64,000 nucleotides of DNA, from assembly GCA_963706685.1 (NCBI GenBank), contig CAVPMY010000003.1, forward strand, positions 62,001 to 126,000, in the 5' to 3' direction. Below, one piece after another: positions 11,692 through 19,896 of this stretch. The stretch's first letter is position 1; the number at the start of each line of letters is the position of its first letter. Position numbers and translations under genes: made by a program. Under the pieces are notes generated by a model. It was not told the DNA's origin and did not search any database. It was given only the letters and a program-made list of their open reading frames with translations. The DNA comes from CADEEN01 sp963706685. GTDB taxonomy: Bacteria; Pseudomonadota; Gammaproteobacteria; Burkholderiales; Burkholderiaceae_C.

Positions 11692-12592
11692 CCATGAGCC
11701 TCAACAACCGCTACGACTTCGTTCTGCTGTTCGACGTGAAGGACGGCAACCCCAACGGCGACCCCGACGCCGGCAACCTGCCGCGCCTCGATGCCGAGAC
11801 CGGCCACGGCCTGGTGACCGATGTGTGCCTCAAGCGCAAGGTGCGCAACTTCGTCGGCCTGCGTCAAGGACGGAGCAGCCGCCCGTATCGAGATCTACGT
11901 GCAAGGAGAAGGCGGTCCTCAACGCAGCACGCACGCGCGCCTACGAAGCGCATCGGCGCGACCGACGAATGCTGCCGTCGAAGTCGAAGGACAAGAAGAA
12001 GCGCAAGGGCAGCGGCGACGACGTGGAGCAGGCGCGCGCGACTGGATGTGCAAGAACTTCTTCGACGTGCGCACCTTCGGCGCCGTCATGTCCACCGGCG
12101 TCAACTGCGGCCAGGTGCGCGGGCCGGTGCAGCTGACCTTCGCCCGCTCCGTCGACCCCATCGTCGCCCAGGAGCACTCGATCACGCGCATGGCCGTGGC
12201 CACCGAGGCCGAAGCCGAAAAGCAGGAGGGCGACAACCGCACCATGGGCCGCAAGCACACCGTGCCCTACGGCCTCTACCGCGCCCACGGTTTCGTCTCC
12301 GCCTTCCTGGCCAAGCAGACCGGCTTCGCCGAGGACGACCTGGAACTGCTCTGGCAGGCGCTGGCGCAGATGTTCGAGCACGACCGCTCGCCGCGCGCGG
12401 CGAGATGTCCACCCGCGGCCTGTATGTCTTCAAGCACGACGAACAAACTGGGCAACGCCCATGCGCACGACTTGTTCGAGCGCGTCTCAGCCGAAAGAAG
12501 GTGGACGTGCCTCGCGACTTAGACGATTACGAGCGAAGGTAAATGCCGAAGGGCTTCCTGCCAACGTCGAACAGCTCCGTGTCGTGGGGTAG
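11688..12592 (+). CDS. cas7: Cas7 (Csd2), backbone subunit of type I-C Cascade (frameshifted)
   Basis: Cas7 copies form the helical backbone that coats the crRNA. The N-terminus 'NNRYDFVLLFDVKDGNPNGD' and 'GLVTDVCLKRKVRNFV' are diagnostic of Csd2. The middle reads 'WMCKNFFDVRTFGAVMSTG' and 'GPVQLTFARSVDPI', followed by 'GRKHTVPYGLYRAHGF' and 'GEMSTRGLYVFKHD'. The last frame change near 12535 restores 'VNAEGLPANVEQLRVVG' before TAG at 12590-12592, the usual Csd2 ending; without it the frame stops early at 12542. About six indels are needed. ATGA overlap with cas8c indicates tight coupling. Instead of cas4, the next features are an antisense toxin-antitoxin pair. Confidence 0.88.
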
Positions 12593-12609
12593 ACCCGTTC
12601 TCACCCCGC

Positions 12610-12894
12610 TCACCGCTTCGCCCAATACCCCGGCTGCCTGCTCTGATGTGCCACTGCGATCACGGTGATCACCTCGCCTTGGACGCGGTACACCAGCGTG
12701 TAGGGAAACTGGCGCAGCGCAAACCGTCGTGTCGCGCCCGATACGACCGTGCCGATCGCCGGCTCGCGCAGCAGCATTTGGCCGGCTTGCTCGAATCGGC
12801 GCCGCAGTCGCGCTGCGGTGCGGTCACCGAATGCCGTCTTGCTCCATTGCAACGCCGCATCGAGTTCGAGTCGCGCTGCAGGGTGAAGGATCAA
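12610..12894 (-). CDS. parE: RelE/ParE-family toxin
   Basis: This 94-residue basic protein has the ParE/RelE toxin pattern: 'HPAARLELDAALQW' at the N-terminus, a central 'RRFEQAGQMLLREPAIGT' and the strand block 'RRFALRQFPYTLVYRVQGE' followed by 'VITVIAVAHQSRQPGYW'. ParE toxins poison gyrase; RelE members cut mRNA on the ribosome, and which applies here is not decidable from the sequence. It follows the antitoxin gene by 6 bases on the same strand. The pair runs against the cas operon, with its end 17 bases past the cas7 stop. The frame is intact. Confidence 0.85.
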   Translation of the reverse strand: MILHPAARLELDAALQWSKTAFGDRTAARLRRRFEQAGQMLLREPAIGTVVSGATRRFALRQFPYTLVYRVQGEVITVIAVAHQSRQPGYWAKR

Positions 12895-12900
12895 GCCGCA

Positions 12901-13125
12901 TCAACCGTACTTGGTGCGCAACTCCGCCATCACATCGTCCCAGGCGATGCACTCGATCTCGCCGGCGTCGAGTTGTTGGATGCGGCGCTCGATCTCGGCG
13001 TCCCAGGCAGCTTCGACCTCTTCTTTGGAGTTCACGCTCAGCCAGAGCTTGTCGGCAAGGTCGGCTCGTTCAGCCGGCGTCAGCTTCATCGCTTGCGCTT
13101 CGATAATCTCGATTGGGCTCGGCAT
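12901..13125 (-). CDS. Addiction-module antitoxin (PF09720-type, short helical)
   Basis: The 74-residue product reads 'IEIIEAQAMKLTPAERADLA' near its start and then 'SKEEVEAAWDAEIERRIQQL', ending in 'WDDVMAELRTKYG'. This is the 'putative addiction module component' family that pairs with ParE/RelE toxins. I chose the ATG at 13125 because AAGGAGG lies six bases upstream; a start nine codons earlier is possible. The antitoxin comes first, as in most type II pairs, and would neutralise the toxin by direct binding. A TAAACT box 17 bases from TCGCGC upstream could be its promoter, close to the cas4 start on the other strand. Confidence 0.82.
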   Translation of the reverse strand: MPSPIEIIEAQAMKLTPAERADLADKLWLSVNSKEEVEAAWDAEIERRIQQLDAGEIECIAWDDVMAELRTKYG

Positions 13126-13198
13126 GGGAACCTCCTTGGTGCGATGGAGCAAAGTTTAGTCCGATGCACGGCGTTGCGCGACATCGGCATAGTGATCC

Positions 13199-13828
13199 AT
13201 GGATGATACGAATCCACTTCCCCTCTCTGCCCTGCAGCACTGGGCCTACTGTCCGCGCCAGTGCGCGCTGATCCACGTCGAGCAGGCGTTTGATGAGAAC
13301 CTGCACACCTTGCGCGGCCGCGCCGTGCACGCGCAGGTGGATCAGCCGGGCCTGGAACTGCGGCGCGGGTTGCGCATTGAGCGCGCACTGCCGCTCTGGA
13401 ACGACGCGCTGGGCCTGATCGGCAAGGCCGACGTCGTGGAGTTCGAGCCCGACGGCACGCCCTACCCGGTGGAGTACAAGCAGGGCTCACGCCACAAGGC
13501 GGCCGACATCGCCGCGTGCGATGACGTCCAACTTGCTGCACAGGCGATATGCCTGGAGTCGATGACCGGCCGCGCGGTAGTTGAAGGCGCAATCTACTAT
13601 GCACAATCCAAGCGGCGCCGTGTCGTAGCAATAGACGCTGCTTTGCGCGAACAGGTGCAGCAAATCGCGGCCGAGGTGCGCCGGCTGATAGAGCAAGGCA
13701 ACCTGCCGCCGCCCACCGGCGACGAGCGACGATGCAAAGCCTGCTCGCTGCGCGACCGCTGCCAGCCCGAAGCCACGCGTCGCCTGGCCGCTGCCGGCAC
13801 GGTCGACCCCTTCGACCCAGACGTATGA
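13199..13828 (+). CDS. cas4: Cas4, RecB-like exonuclease for spacer acquisition
   Basis: This 209-residue protein is intact, unlike its neighbours. Cas4 trims prespacers and checks the PAM together with Cas1-Cas2. The N-terminal 'HWAYCPRQCALIHVEQ' gives the first iron-sulphur cysteines and the C-terminal 'RCKACSLRDRC' the last three. The RecB nuclease core is visible as 'LIGKADVVEF' and 'YPVEYKQGSRHK', then a Gln-rich 'DDVQLAAQAICLE' helix. Length is standard for type I-C. Because the antisense toxin-antitoxin pair separates it from cas7 by 606 bases, cas4-cas1-cas2 may need a promoter in 13126-13198. Confidence 0.93.
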   Translation: MDDTNPLPLSALQHWAYCPRQCALIHVEQAFDENLHTLRGRAVHAQVDQPGLELRRGLRIERALPLWNDALGLIGKADVVEFEPDGTPYPVEYKQGSRHKAADIAACDDVQLAAQAICLESMTGRAVVEGAIYYAQSKRRRVVAIDAALREQVQQIAAEVRRLIEQGNLPPPTGDERRCKACSLRDRCQPEATRRLAAAGTVDPFDPDV

Positions 13829-13849
13829 CAGCCCGGCGAGGAAGACCTC

Positions 13850-14878
13850 TTGAATCTGCTCAACACCTTGTACGTCACCACGCCCGAGAGCTACCTGCGC
13901 CTGGACAACGACACGCTGCGCGTCGAGCTCGAGCAGGAAACCCGCTTGCGCGTACCGTTGCATCACTTGAGCAGCGTGGTCTGTTTCGGCCATGTCGGCG
14001 TCAGCCTGCCGCTGATGCATCGCCTGGCCGAAGACGGCGTGGCATTGGTACTGCTCGACAGCAACGGCCGCTTCAAGGCGCGGCTCGAAGGCGCCACCGC
14101 GGGCAACGTAGTGCTGCGCCAGGCCCAACACCGGGTGCACGGCGACGCGGCATTCAGCGCCGGGCTGGCGCGGCGCTTCGTCGCCGGCAAGCTGCAGAAC
14201 CAGCGCCATGTGCTGCTGCGTGGCGCGCGCGACAGCAAATCCGACGAGACACGGCCACGCTCACCCGCGCCGCGCAAGACCTGGCGGCCAGCCTGCGCGC
14301 GCTGCCGCAGGCGGCATCGCTCGACGCCATCCGCGGCGTCGAAGGCGAGGCCGCGCGCATCTACTTTGCGCGCGACGAGCCGCCTCGTGCGCGCTGATGA
14401 GCGCGAGGCGTTCACGATGGACGGCCGCACGCGGCGCCCGCCGCGCGACCGCATGAACGCGCTGCTGTCGTTTCTCTACGCGATGCTGATGAACGATTGC
14501 CGCAGCGCCTGCGAGGCTGCAGGGCTCGACCCTCAACTGGGCTTTCTGCATGCGGTGCGGCCGGGTCGCGCCTCGCTCGCCCTCGACTTGATGGAGGAGT
14601 TCCGGCCGCTGGCCGACCGGCTGGCGCTGACGCTCGTCAACCGCCAGCAATTGCGCGCCGGCGAGTTCGAGTTTCGCGAAGGCGGTGCAGTGCAATTGGC
14701 CGAAGCAGCGCGCAAGACCATTCTGGTCGCCTACCAGGAGCGCAAACAGGAATGCCTCGCACACCCGCTGCTGTCCGAGGCCGTGCCACTGGGACTGGTG
14801 CCGTTGGTGCAAGCGCGCTTGCTGGCGCGGCATCTGCGCGGCGATGCGCCCGAATACCCGCCTTACCCGCTGCATTGA
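13850..14878 (+). CDS. cas1: Cas1 integrase (type I-C), with a short out-of-frame stretch
   Basis: Cas1 inserts new spacers at the leader end of the array. The N-terminus 'LLNTLYVTTPESYLRLDND' and 'RVPLHHLSSVVCFGHVGVS' are typical, and the C-terminal half holds 'MNALLSFLYAMLMND', 'AAGLDPQLGFLHAVRPGR' and 'LALDLMEEFRPLADRLAL', which carry the expected His and Glu/Asp catalytic ligands. The start is TTG at 13850 with GAGGAAG a few bases upstream. Between about 14225 and 14390 the frame is displaced. The displaced frame reads 'LTRAAQDLAASLRALPQA' and 'IRGVEGEAARIYFA', the missing middle with its catalytic Glu. Two compensating indels explain it. Confidence 0.9.
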   Translation: MNLLNTLYVTTPESYLRLDNDTLRVELEQETRLRVPLHHLSSVVCFGHVGVSLPLMHRLAEDGVALVLLDSNGRFKARLEGATAGNVVLRQAQHRVHGDAAFSAGLARRFVAGKLQNQRHVLLRGARDSKSDETRPRSPAPRKTWRPACARCRRRHRSTPSAASKARPRASTLRATSRLVRADEREAFTMDGRTRRPPRDRMNALLSFLYAMLMNDCRSACEAAGLDPQLGFLHAVRPGRASLALDLMEEFRPLADRLALTLVNRQQLRAGEFEFREGGAVQLAEAARKTILVAYQERKQECLAHPLLSEAVPLGLVPLVQARLLARHLRGDAPEYPPYPLH

Positions 14879-14905
14879 CGACATTCTTAAAAAAAGGGCC
14901 CCGGC

Positions 14906-15197
14906 ATGCTGGTCATCGTCTGCTACGACGTCAATACCGAAACACGCGACGGCCGCCGCCGGTTGCGCCGCGTGGCCAAGGCCTGCGAGGGCGTTGGCCA
15001 GCGGGTGCAGAAATCGGTCTTCGAGTGTCAGGTGGATGTGTCACGCATGGAAACGCTGGAGCGCAAGCTGCTCGAGTTGATGGACCTGGAGCAAGACTGC
15101 CTGCGCCTGTACCGGCTGGCTGACACCCGCGGCTGCGAGGTCCGCGCAGCACGGCAAGTTCAAGGCCACGGATTTCGATGCGCCGCTCGTCCTGTAG
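14906..15197 (+). CDS. cas2: Cas2 (type I-C), frameshift near the C-terminus
   Basis: Cas2 is the small dimer that bridges two Cas1 dimers during spacer integration. 'MLVIVCYDVNTE' begins the ferredoxin-like fold with its conserved Asp, followed by 'RLRRVAKACEGVGQRVQKSV' and 'FECQVD'. The frame as given runs on to 15226. An indel near 15150 puts the last codons in a frame reading EHGKFKATDFDAPLVL before TAG at 15195-15197. That is the normal type I-C Cas2 end and gives about 97 residues. The gene is 28 bases downstream of cas1 and 187 bases before the first repeat. Confidence 0.9.
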
Positions 15198-15384
15198 GAA
15201 GTCGCGCGCGAACCACGAGTTGGTGAGATGCACGCCGACGGTTCGCGCGCGCGCCAAGTGCTTGTCAGCACGGGCAAATTGCAATCGCATCGGTCCTGCG
15301 AGCAGCCGCCGCACGATCGCGGTCGCCATGGTTCGCGGATTGCAGCAAAATTCAGCAGCCGCGAGAGCAACTTGCGCGAACGGC
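15198..15384 (+). promoter_or_regulatory. CRISPR leader
   Basis: The 187 bases between the cas2 stop and the first repeat contain no gene. Their last 60 bases are less GC-rich than the array, with GCAAAATTCAG about 35 bases from the first repeat. The position next to cas2 and the degenerate repeat at the far end of the array both make this the leader, where transcription starts and new spacers enter. The promoter boxes themselves are not clear enough to name. Confidence 0.6.
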
Positions 15385-17638
15385 GTCGCGCGCGTCTCAC
15401 GACGCGCGCGTGGATTGAAACTTCGCCCAGTCGTCGCGGACAGCCGTCATCAAGGGTCGCGCGCGCTCACGACGCGCGCGTGGATTGAAACGTGATTACG
15501 ATCTCACCTCGGTCTGCGACTCGTGTCGCGCGCGTCTCCGACGCGCGCGTGGATTGAAACGCATGAGCAATCAGAAGGCCGTCGCCCCGGTCGCGTCGCG
15601 CGCGTCTCACGACGCGCGCGTGGATTGAAACCTCTGAGCCGCAGACCGATCGTCATGGAGTCGATGGTCGCGCGCGTCTCACGACGCGCGCGTGGATTGA
15701 AACTGCGGCGAACGATGTCATGCGATGCGCCCGGCATGTCGCGCGCGTCTCACGACGCGCGCGTGGATTGAAACTGTCGCGGCTGTCACCAGTCATGCGA
15801 CGAAGAGTCGCGCGCGTCTCACGACGCGCGCGTGGATTGAAACACCGCATCGCGCCTCGATCCGCGACGACCAGGGTCGCGCGCGTCTCACGACGCGCGC
15901 GTGGATTGAAACATCCGTGCTGCGCTGTCTGAGTCGGGCGTGCGCGCTGGTCGCGCGCGTCTCACGACGCGCGCGTGGATTGAAACACGAACAACCAGCG
16001 CTATACGCTGAGCCCGAGCGAGTCGCGCGCGTCTCACGACGCGCGCGTGGATTGAAACGTGCGTGTAGGTGCGCCGACCTCGTACTGCAGCGTCGCGCGC
16101 GTCTCACGACGCGCGCGTGGATTGAAACGCATGGTGCGGGCGCGTCGATGAACGCCGTCTGATATGTCGCGCGCGTCTCACGACGCGCGCGTGGATTGAA
16201 ACGCGTGCTGGACCCTATGTTGTTGTCCGAGGCTCACGTCGCGCGCGTCTCACGCGCGCGCGTGGATTGAAACGACTTCCTTGGCACGACGACAACCGGA
16301 ACGCGATGTCGCGCGCGTCTCACGACGCGCGCGTGGATTGAAACGCCGCTATTTGACTGAGTCAGGCGAGCCTGTTCGGAGTCGCGCGCCGTCTCACGAC
16401 GCGCGCGTGGATTGAAACTTTGAACTCGGTCCACGCACGCCATCGCGGCGCGGCGTCGCGCGCGTCTCACGACGCGCGCGTGGATTGAAACAACGTCGAG
16501 CCCGGCGTGTGCGCTGTGGTGCAGGGTCGCGCGCGTCTCACGACGCGCGCGTGGATTGAAACGCTCGACGTGCGCGCCCATTGCATCGAGCCGCCGAGTC
16601 GCGCGCCTCACGACGCGCGCGTGGATTGAAACGCTCGACGCCGGTCCGAAACCGACCGCGCGCGGCAGTCGCGCGCGTCTCACGCGCGCGCGTGGATTGA
16701 AACCGGAGAACAGGAACCGACACGCGTCAGGGTTGCCGTCGCGCGCGTCTCACGACGCGCGCGTGGATTGAAACCAAATCTGCCGCGTTTACACAGTCGG
16801 CGCGTTCGAGCGTCGCGCGCGTCTCACGACGCGCGCGTGGATTGAAACGCAGCTGCTCGAACAAGTATGCGGCTGCGAACCTGGTCGCGCGCGTCTCACG
16901 ACGCGCGCGTGGATTGAAACATCGTGGCCGTAGCGCTGCGTTCCAGTCGCCGCCGTGTCGCGCGCGTCTCACGACGCGCGCGTGGATTGAAACAGCGAGG
17001 GGCTCCCGCGCTCCGGCAAGTCGTTCGGTCGCGCGCGTCTCACGACGCGCGCGTGGATTGAAACCACCTTGCGCGGGCGGGGTTCTCCAGGCAATCAGTC
17101 GCGCGCGTCTCACGACGCGCGCGTGGATTGAAACGGCGTCAACAAGGGCGCCGGCCTGGTGGTCTAGGGTCGCGCGCGTCTCACGACGCGCGCGTGGATT
17201 GAAACGTGGCTGAGCATGGGCATCGCGGCGAGGATTGGCTGTCGCGCGCGTCTCACGACGCGCGCGTGGATTGAAACCACGGCGTCACTCGCGACCATCA
17301 CGCGCCGGAGCGAACGTCGCGCGCGTCTCACGACGCGCGCGTGGATTGAAACTTCTGCTGGCGGCTGGTGCTGGCGGTGCGGCGCAGTCGCGCGCGTCTC
17401 ACGACGCGCGCGTGGATTGAAACAACGCCTGCGCCCGCTGGGTCAACGCCGAGCTGGGTCGCGCGCGTCTCACGACGCGCGCGTGGATTGAAACGGCGGA
17501 TGACTACGTGCGCGCTGTGCTTCGGCACGGGTCGCGCGCGTCTCACGACGCGCGCGTGGATTGAAACGGGTCTTTAGCTCGAGCACTGCCGCACAGATGC
17601 AGTCGCGCGCGTCTCACGACGCGCGCGTGGATTGAAAT
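15385..17638 (+). CRISPR. Type I-C CRISPR array, 32 repeats and 31 spacers
   Basis: The consensus repeat is 37 bases. It begins GTCGCGCGCGTC, has a TCAC loop, continues GACGCGCGCG and ends TGGATTGAAAC, the ending shared by type I-C repeats. The two arms form a perfect 10-base-pair stem of almost pure alternating C and G. Spacers are 32-38 bases and no two look alike. The last repeat (17602-17638) ends in T instead of C, marking the old, leader-distal end. Six repeats differ by indels only: those starting at 15456, 15525, 16238, 16381, 16598 and 16668. The other internal repeats are identical. Spacer targets cannot be assigned by eye. The 211 bases after the array, up to the next gene, hold no recognisable gene. 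Confidence 0.99.
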
Positions 17639-17849
17639 CGATCCTGGTGGCGATAGGGTTGAGCCTCGGGGCGCCGCAGAAATGTCGGGCTTCAACGCGC
17701 AAGTAGGCCCCGCCACGCCCGGCCCGCCTCCCTAATCTGCAGCCCCTAGTCTGCAGGCGCGATACCCCCTTAAGGACGAATGACCTGAGCGGCTTTGCTT
17801 CGTATCCTGATGTACATGCCCTCACCTTCAGAGGGCCAGGAGATCAGGC

Positions 17850-18927
17850 ATGGCAGAGACCGGAAGACGCTGGGCGCAGGCAGCACTGTATGTGGCGCTG
17901 GTGGTGGCGATCCTCAGCGCTATTGCATTGCCGGCCATGGCCGCCGAGCCGCGCACGCTGCTGACGATCGCCGATGGTCCGGTGCAGGTGCTGCGCGGCG
18001 AGCAGAAGTTCGACGCCACCGAGGGCCTGGGGCTGGCCGATGACGACATCGTTCGCACCGCGCCATCGGTGCGCGTGGCGCGCATTGAATTTGCCGATGG
18101 CCGCGTGCTCGACCTCGGCCCGTCGACGCAAATTCTGCTGCTGTCCGAACGCACCGCGCAGGGGCAGGAATGGGCCGGCGCGACGGCCGTGGTGATGCAA
18201 GGCTGGGCCAAGTTGGCGGCCGGCGCCGCCGCCGGCCGGCTGGTGATGCCACGCGCCGTGGTCGTGAGTGAGGCCCGCGGTGCCGTGCTGGTGCAAAGCG
18301 CCGCCGACGGCGCGGCGCTGGCCTTTGCCGAGTCGCGCGGCATGACGGTGCTGCCGCGTGGCGCCGGCGCCGACGTCACGCTGCGGGAAGGTGAATCCTG
18401 GACGCGCGACGCGACAACGACCACGGCGCGGGTGTCCTCGCGCATGGCGCTCGTGATCGACGTGCCGCGTGCGCTGGCCGAGCAAGTTGCCGCGCCGCGC
18501 CGCGCTGTTCGACGGCGCCGCAGCCGATCCCGCCGAAGGCGTGCCGATCGAGGCTGCCGACCTGGCGCCGTGGCGGACTGCCGAGCCCAAGCTGCTCGCG
18601 GCGCTGCATCCGCCGCCCAAGCCACGACGAGCCAGGCCCACGCGCACGGTCAGCGCCCCTGTACGCCCGCCGATCGTTGCCAAGTCGCCGAGCGAGAACG
18701 ACAGCCGCCCCGCGGTCAGCCCGGTCGTGCCGGCACTGCCGCTGCCCGTGGACGCGCCCAGCGAATCGGGCGACTCCGCCGCGATCACGCTGCCGCCGAC
18801 GACCTTGCTGAGCCCCCAAGCCGTTGACAGCAGCACCCGACTGCCGACGCTGACGACGCCCGCCGTGGCCCAGGAACCCGCGCGGGCCAAGGTGAGCGGA
18901 CGCGCTGCACAGACTCCCTACCCATGA
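17850..18927 (+). CDS. Exported FecR-like domain protein (frameshifted)
   Basis: The first 32 residues form a signal peptide or membrane anchor ('YVALVVAILSAIALPAMAAE'). Then comes a beta-rich region with 'TIADGPVQVLRGEQKF', 'DDDIVRTAPSVRVARIEFAD' and 'LGPSTQILLL', the pattern of periplasmic FecR-like sheets. The frame breaks near 18490-18500 in a run of GCCGCGCCGCGCC. The continuing frame gives 'RRAALFDGAAADPAEGVPIE', 'DLAPWRTAEPKLLAALHPP' and a long Pro/Ser/Thr-rich tail to 18927. A good ribosome site (AGGAG) precedes the ATG. No sigma-factor gene is adjacent, so a classic FecIR role is unlikely. It probably works with the haem-binding HAMP protein and kinase gene downstream. Confidence 0.65.
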
Positions 18928-18967
18928 CATTGCCGTTGACCGCACCGGAACACCGAGGACCCTCTCC

Positions 18968-19850
18968 ATGAAACTGCTGATCAAGTTCAATCTCGTCTTC
19001 ATCGCCGTGTTCGTGCTCGGGCTGGCGATCACCGGCGCGGTCACGCGCTCGCTGCTCGACCGCCACGCACAGGAAGAAGTGCTGCAGCACGCGCGCTTCC
19101 TGCTGGAAAAGGCACTCGCCGTGCGCTCCTACACTTCGACCCAGGTGGCACCGCTGCTGGAAACGCAGATGAAGTACGCCTTCCTGCCGCAGTCGGTACC
19201 GGCGTATTCGGCCACCGAGGTCCTGGGCAAGATCGCAGAAGGCCTACCCCGAGTACAGCTACAAGGAGGCGACCCTCAACCCGACCAACCCGCGCGACCG
19301 CGCCGTGGCGTGGGAGGCCGACGTGATCGGCGAGTTCAGGAAATCGCCCGACACGAAAGAGTTCGTCGGCGAGCGCGAGACGCCGGCCGGCCGAGCGCTC
19401 TACATCGCACGCCCGATCCGCGTCAACGACGCGGCCTGCCTGCGCTGCCACAGCACGGTCGACGTCGCGCCGCACACGCTGGTGGAAAAGTACGGCCCGG
19501 CCAACGGCTTCGGCTGGCAACTGCACGAGGTGGTGGGCGCCCAGGTGGTGTCGGTGCCGATGACGGTGCCGCTGGCGCGCTCGCAACAAACCTGGACCGC
19601 TGTCATGGTGTTGTTCAGCGCGGTCTTCGCCGCCACCGGCCTGGCGCTGAACCTGCTGCTGTGGGCGATGGTGATCCGTCCCGTCACCAAGATGGCCGAA
19701 CTGGCCGAGCGCGTCAGCCTGGGCAAGGACGACGCCCCGGCGTTCGACGCCCGCGGCCGCGACGAGATCGGCGTGCTGGCGCGCTCGTTCAACCGCATGC
19801 GGCGCAGCCTGACCACGGCGATGAAGATGCTCGAGGGCGCACCGTCATGA
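18968..19850 (+). CDS. Membrane haem-binding (DUF3365/Tll0287-like) HAMP protein (frameshifted)
   Basis: An N-terminal membrane segment ('FNLVFIAVFVLGLAITGAV') is followed by a periplasmic DUF3365-type domain that ends in 'CLRCHST', a CxxCH covalent haem site. A second membrane segment ('FSAVFAATGLALNLLLWAM') leads to a HAMP-like domain ('VIRPVTKMAELAERVS' ... 'DEIGVLARSFNRMRRSL'). The protein stops there, with no kinase or cyclase of its own. The frame breaks near 19235-19245; the joined protein would read '...KIAEAYPEYSYKEATL...'. A redox- or gas-sensing receptor handing its signal to the next gene, a Ser/Thr kinase, is a reasonable inference but not shown. Confidence 0.75.
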
Positions 19851-19896
19851 GCATCAGCGCACGCGTGCTGGCCAGCGTCAACGCGCGGAAGCCCGG

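Noticed and set aside
16563..16667. Spacers 17 and 18 both beginning GCTCGACG as a sign of duplicated or related spacers
   Set aside because: Only the first eight bases agree and the rest is unrelated; chance agreement is likely in GC-rich DNA.
15431..17577. Many repetitive open frames in the array reading like 'RARLTTRAWIET' or 'NPRARRE'
   Set aside because: They are translations of the CRISPR repeat on both strands and have no start signals or family similarity. No repeat protein is encoded here.
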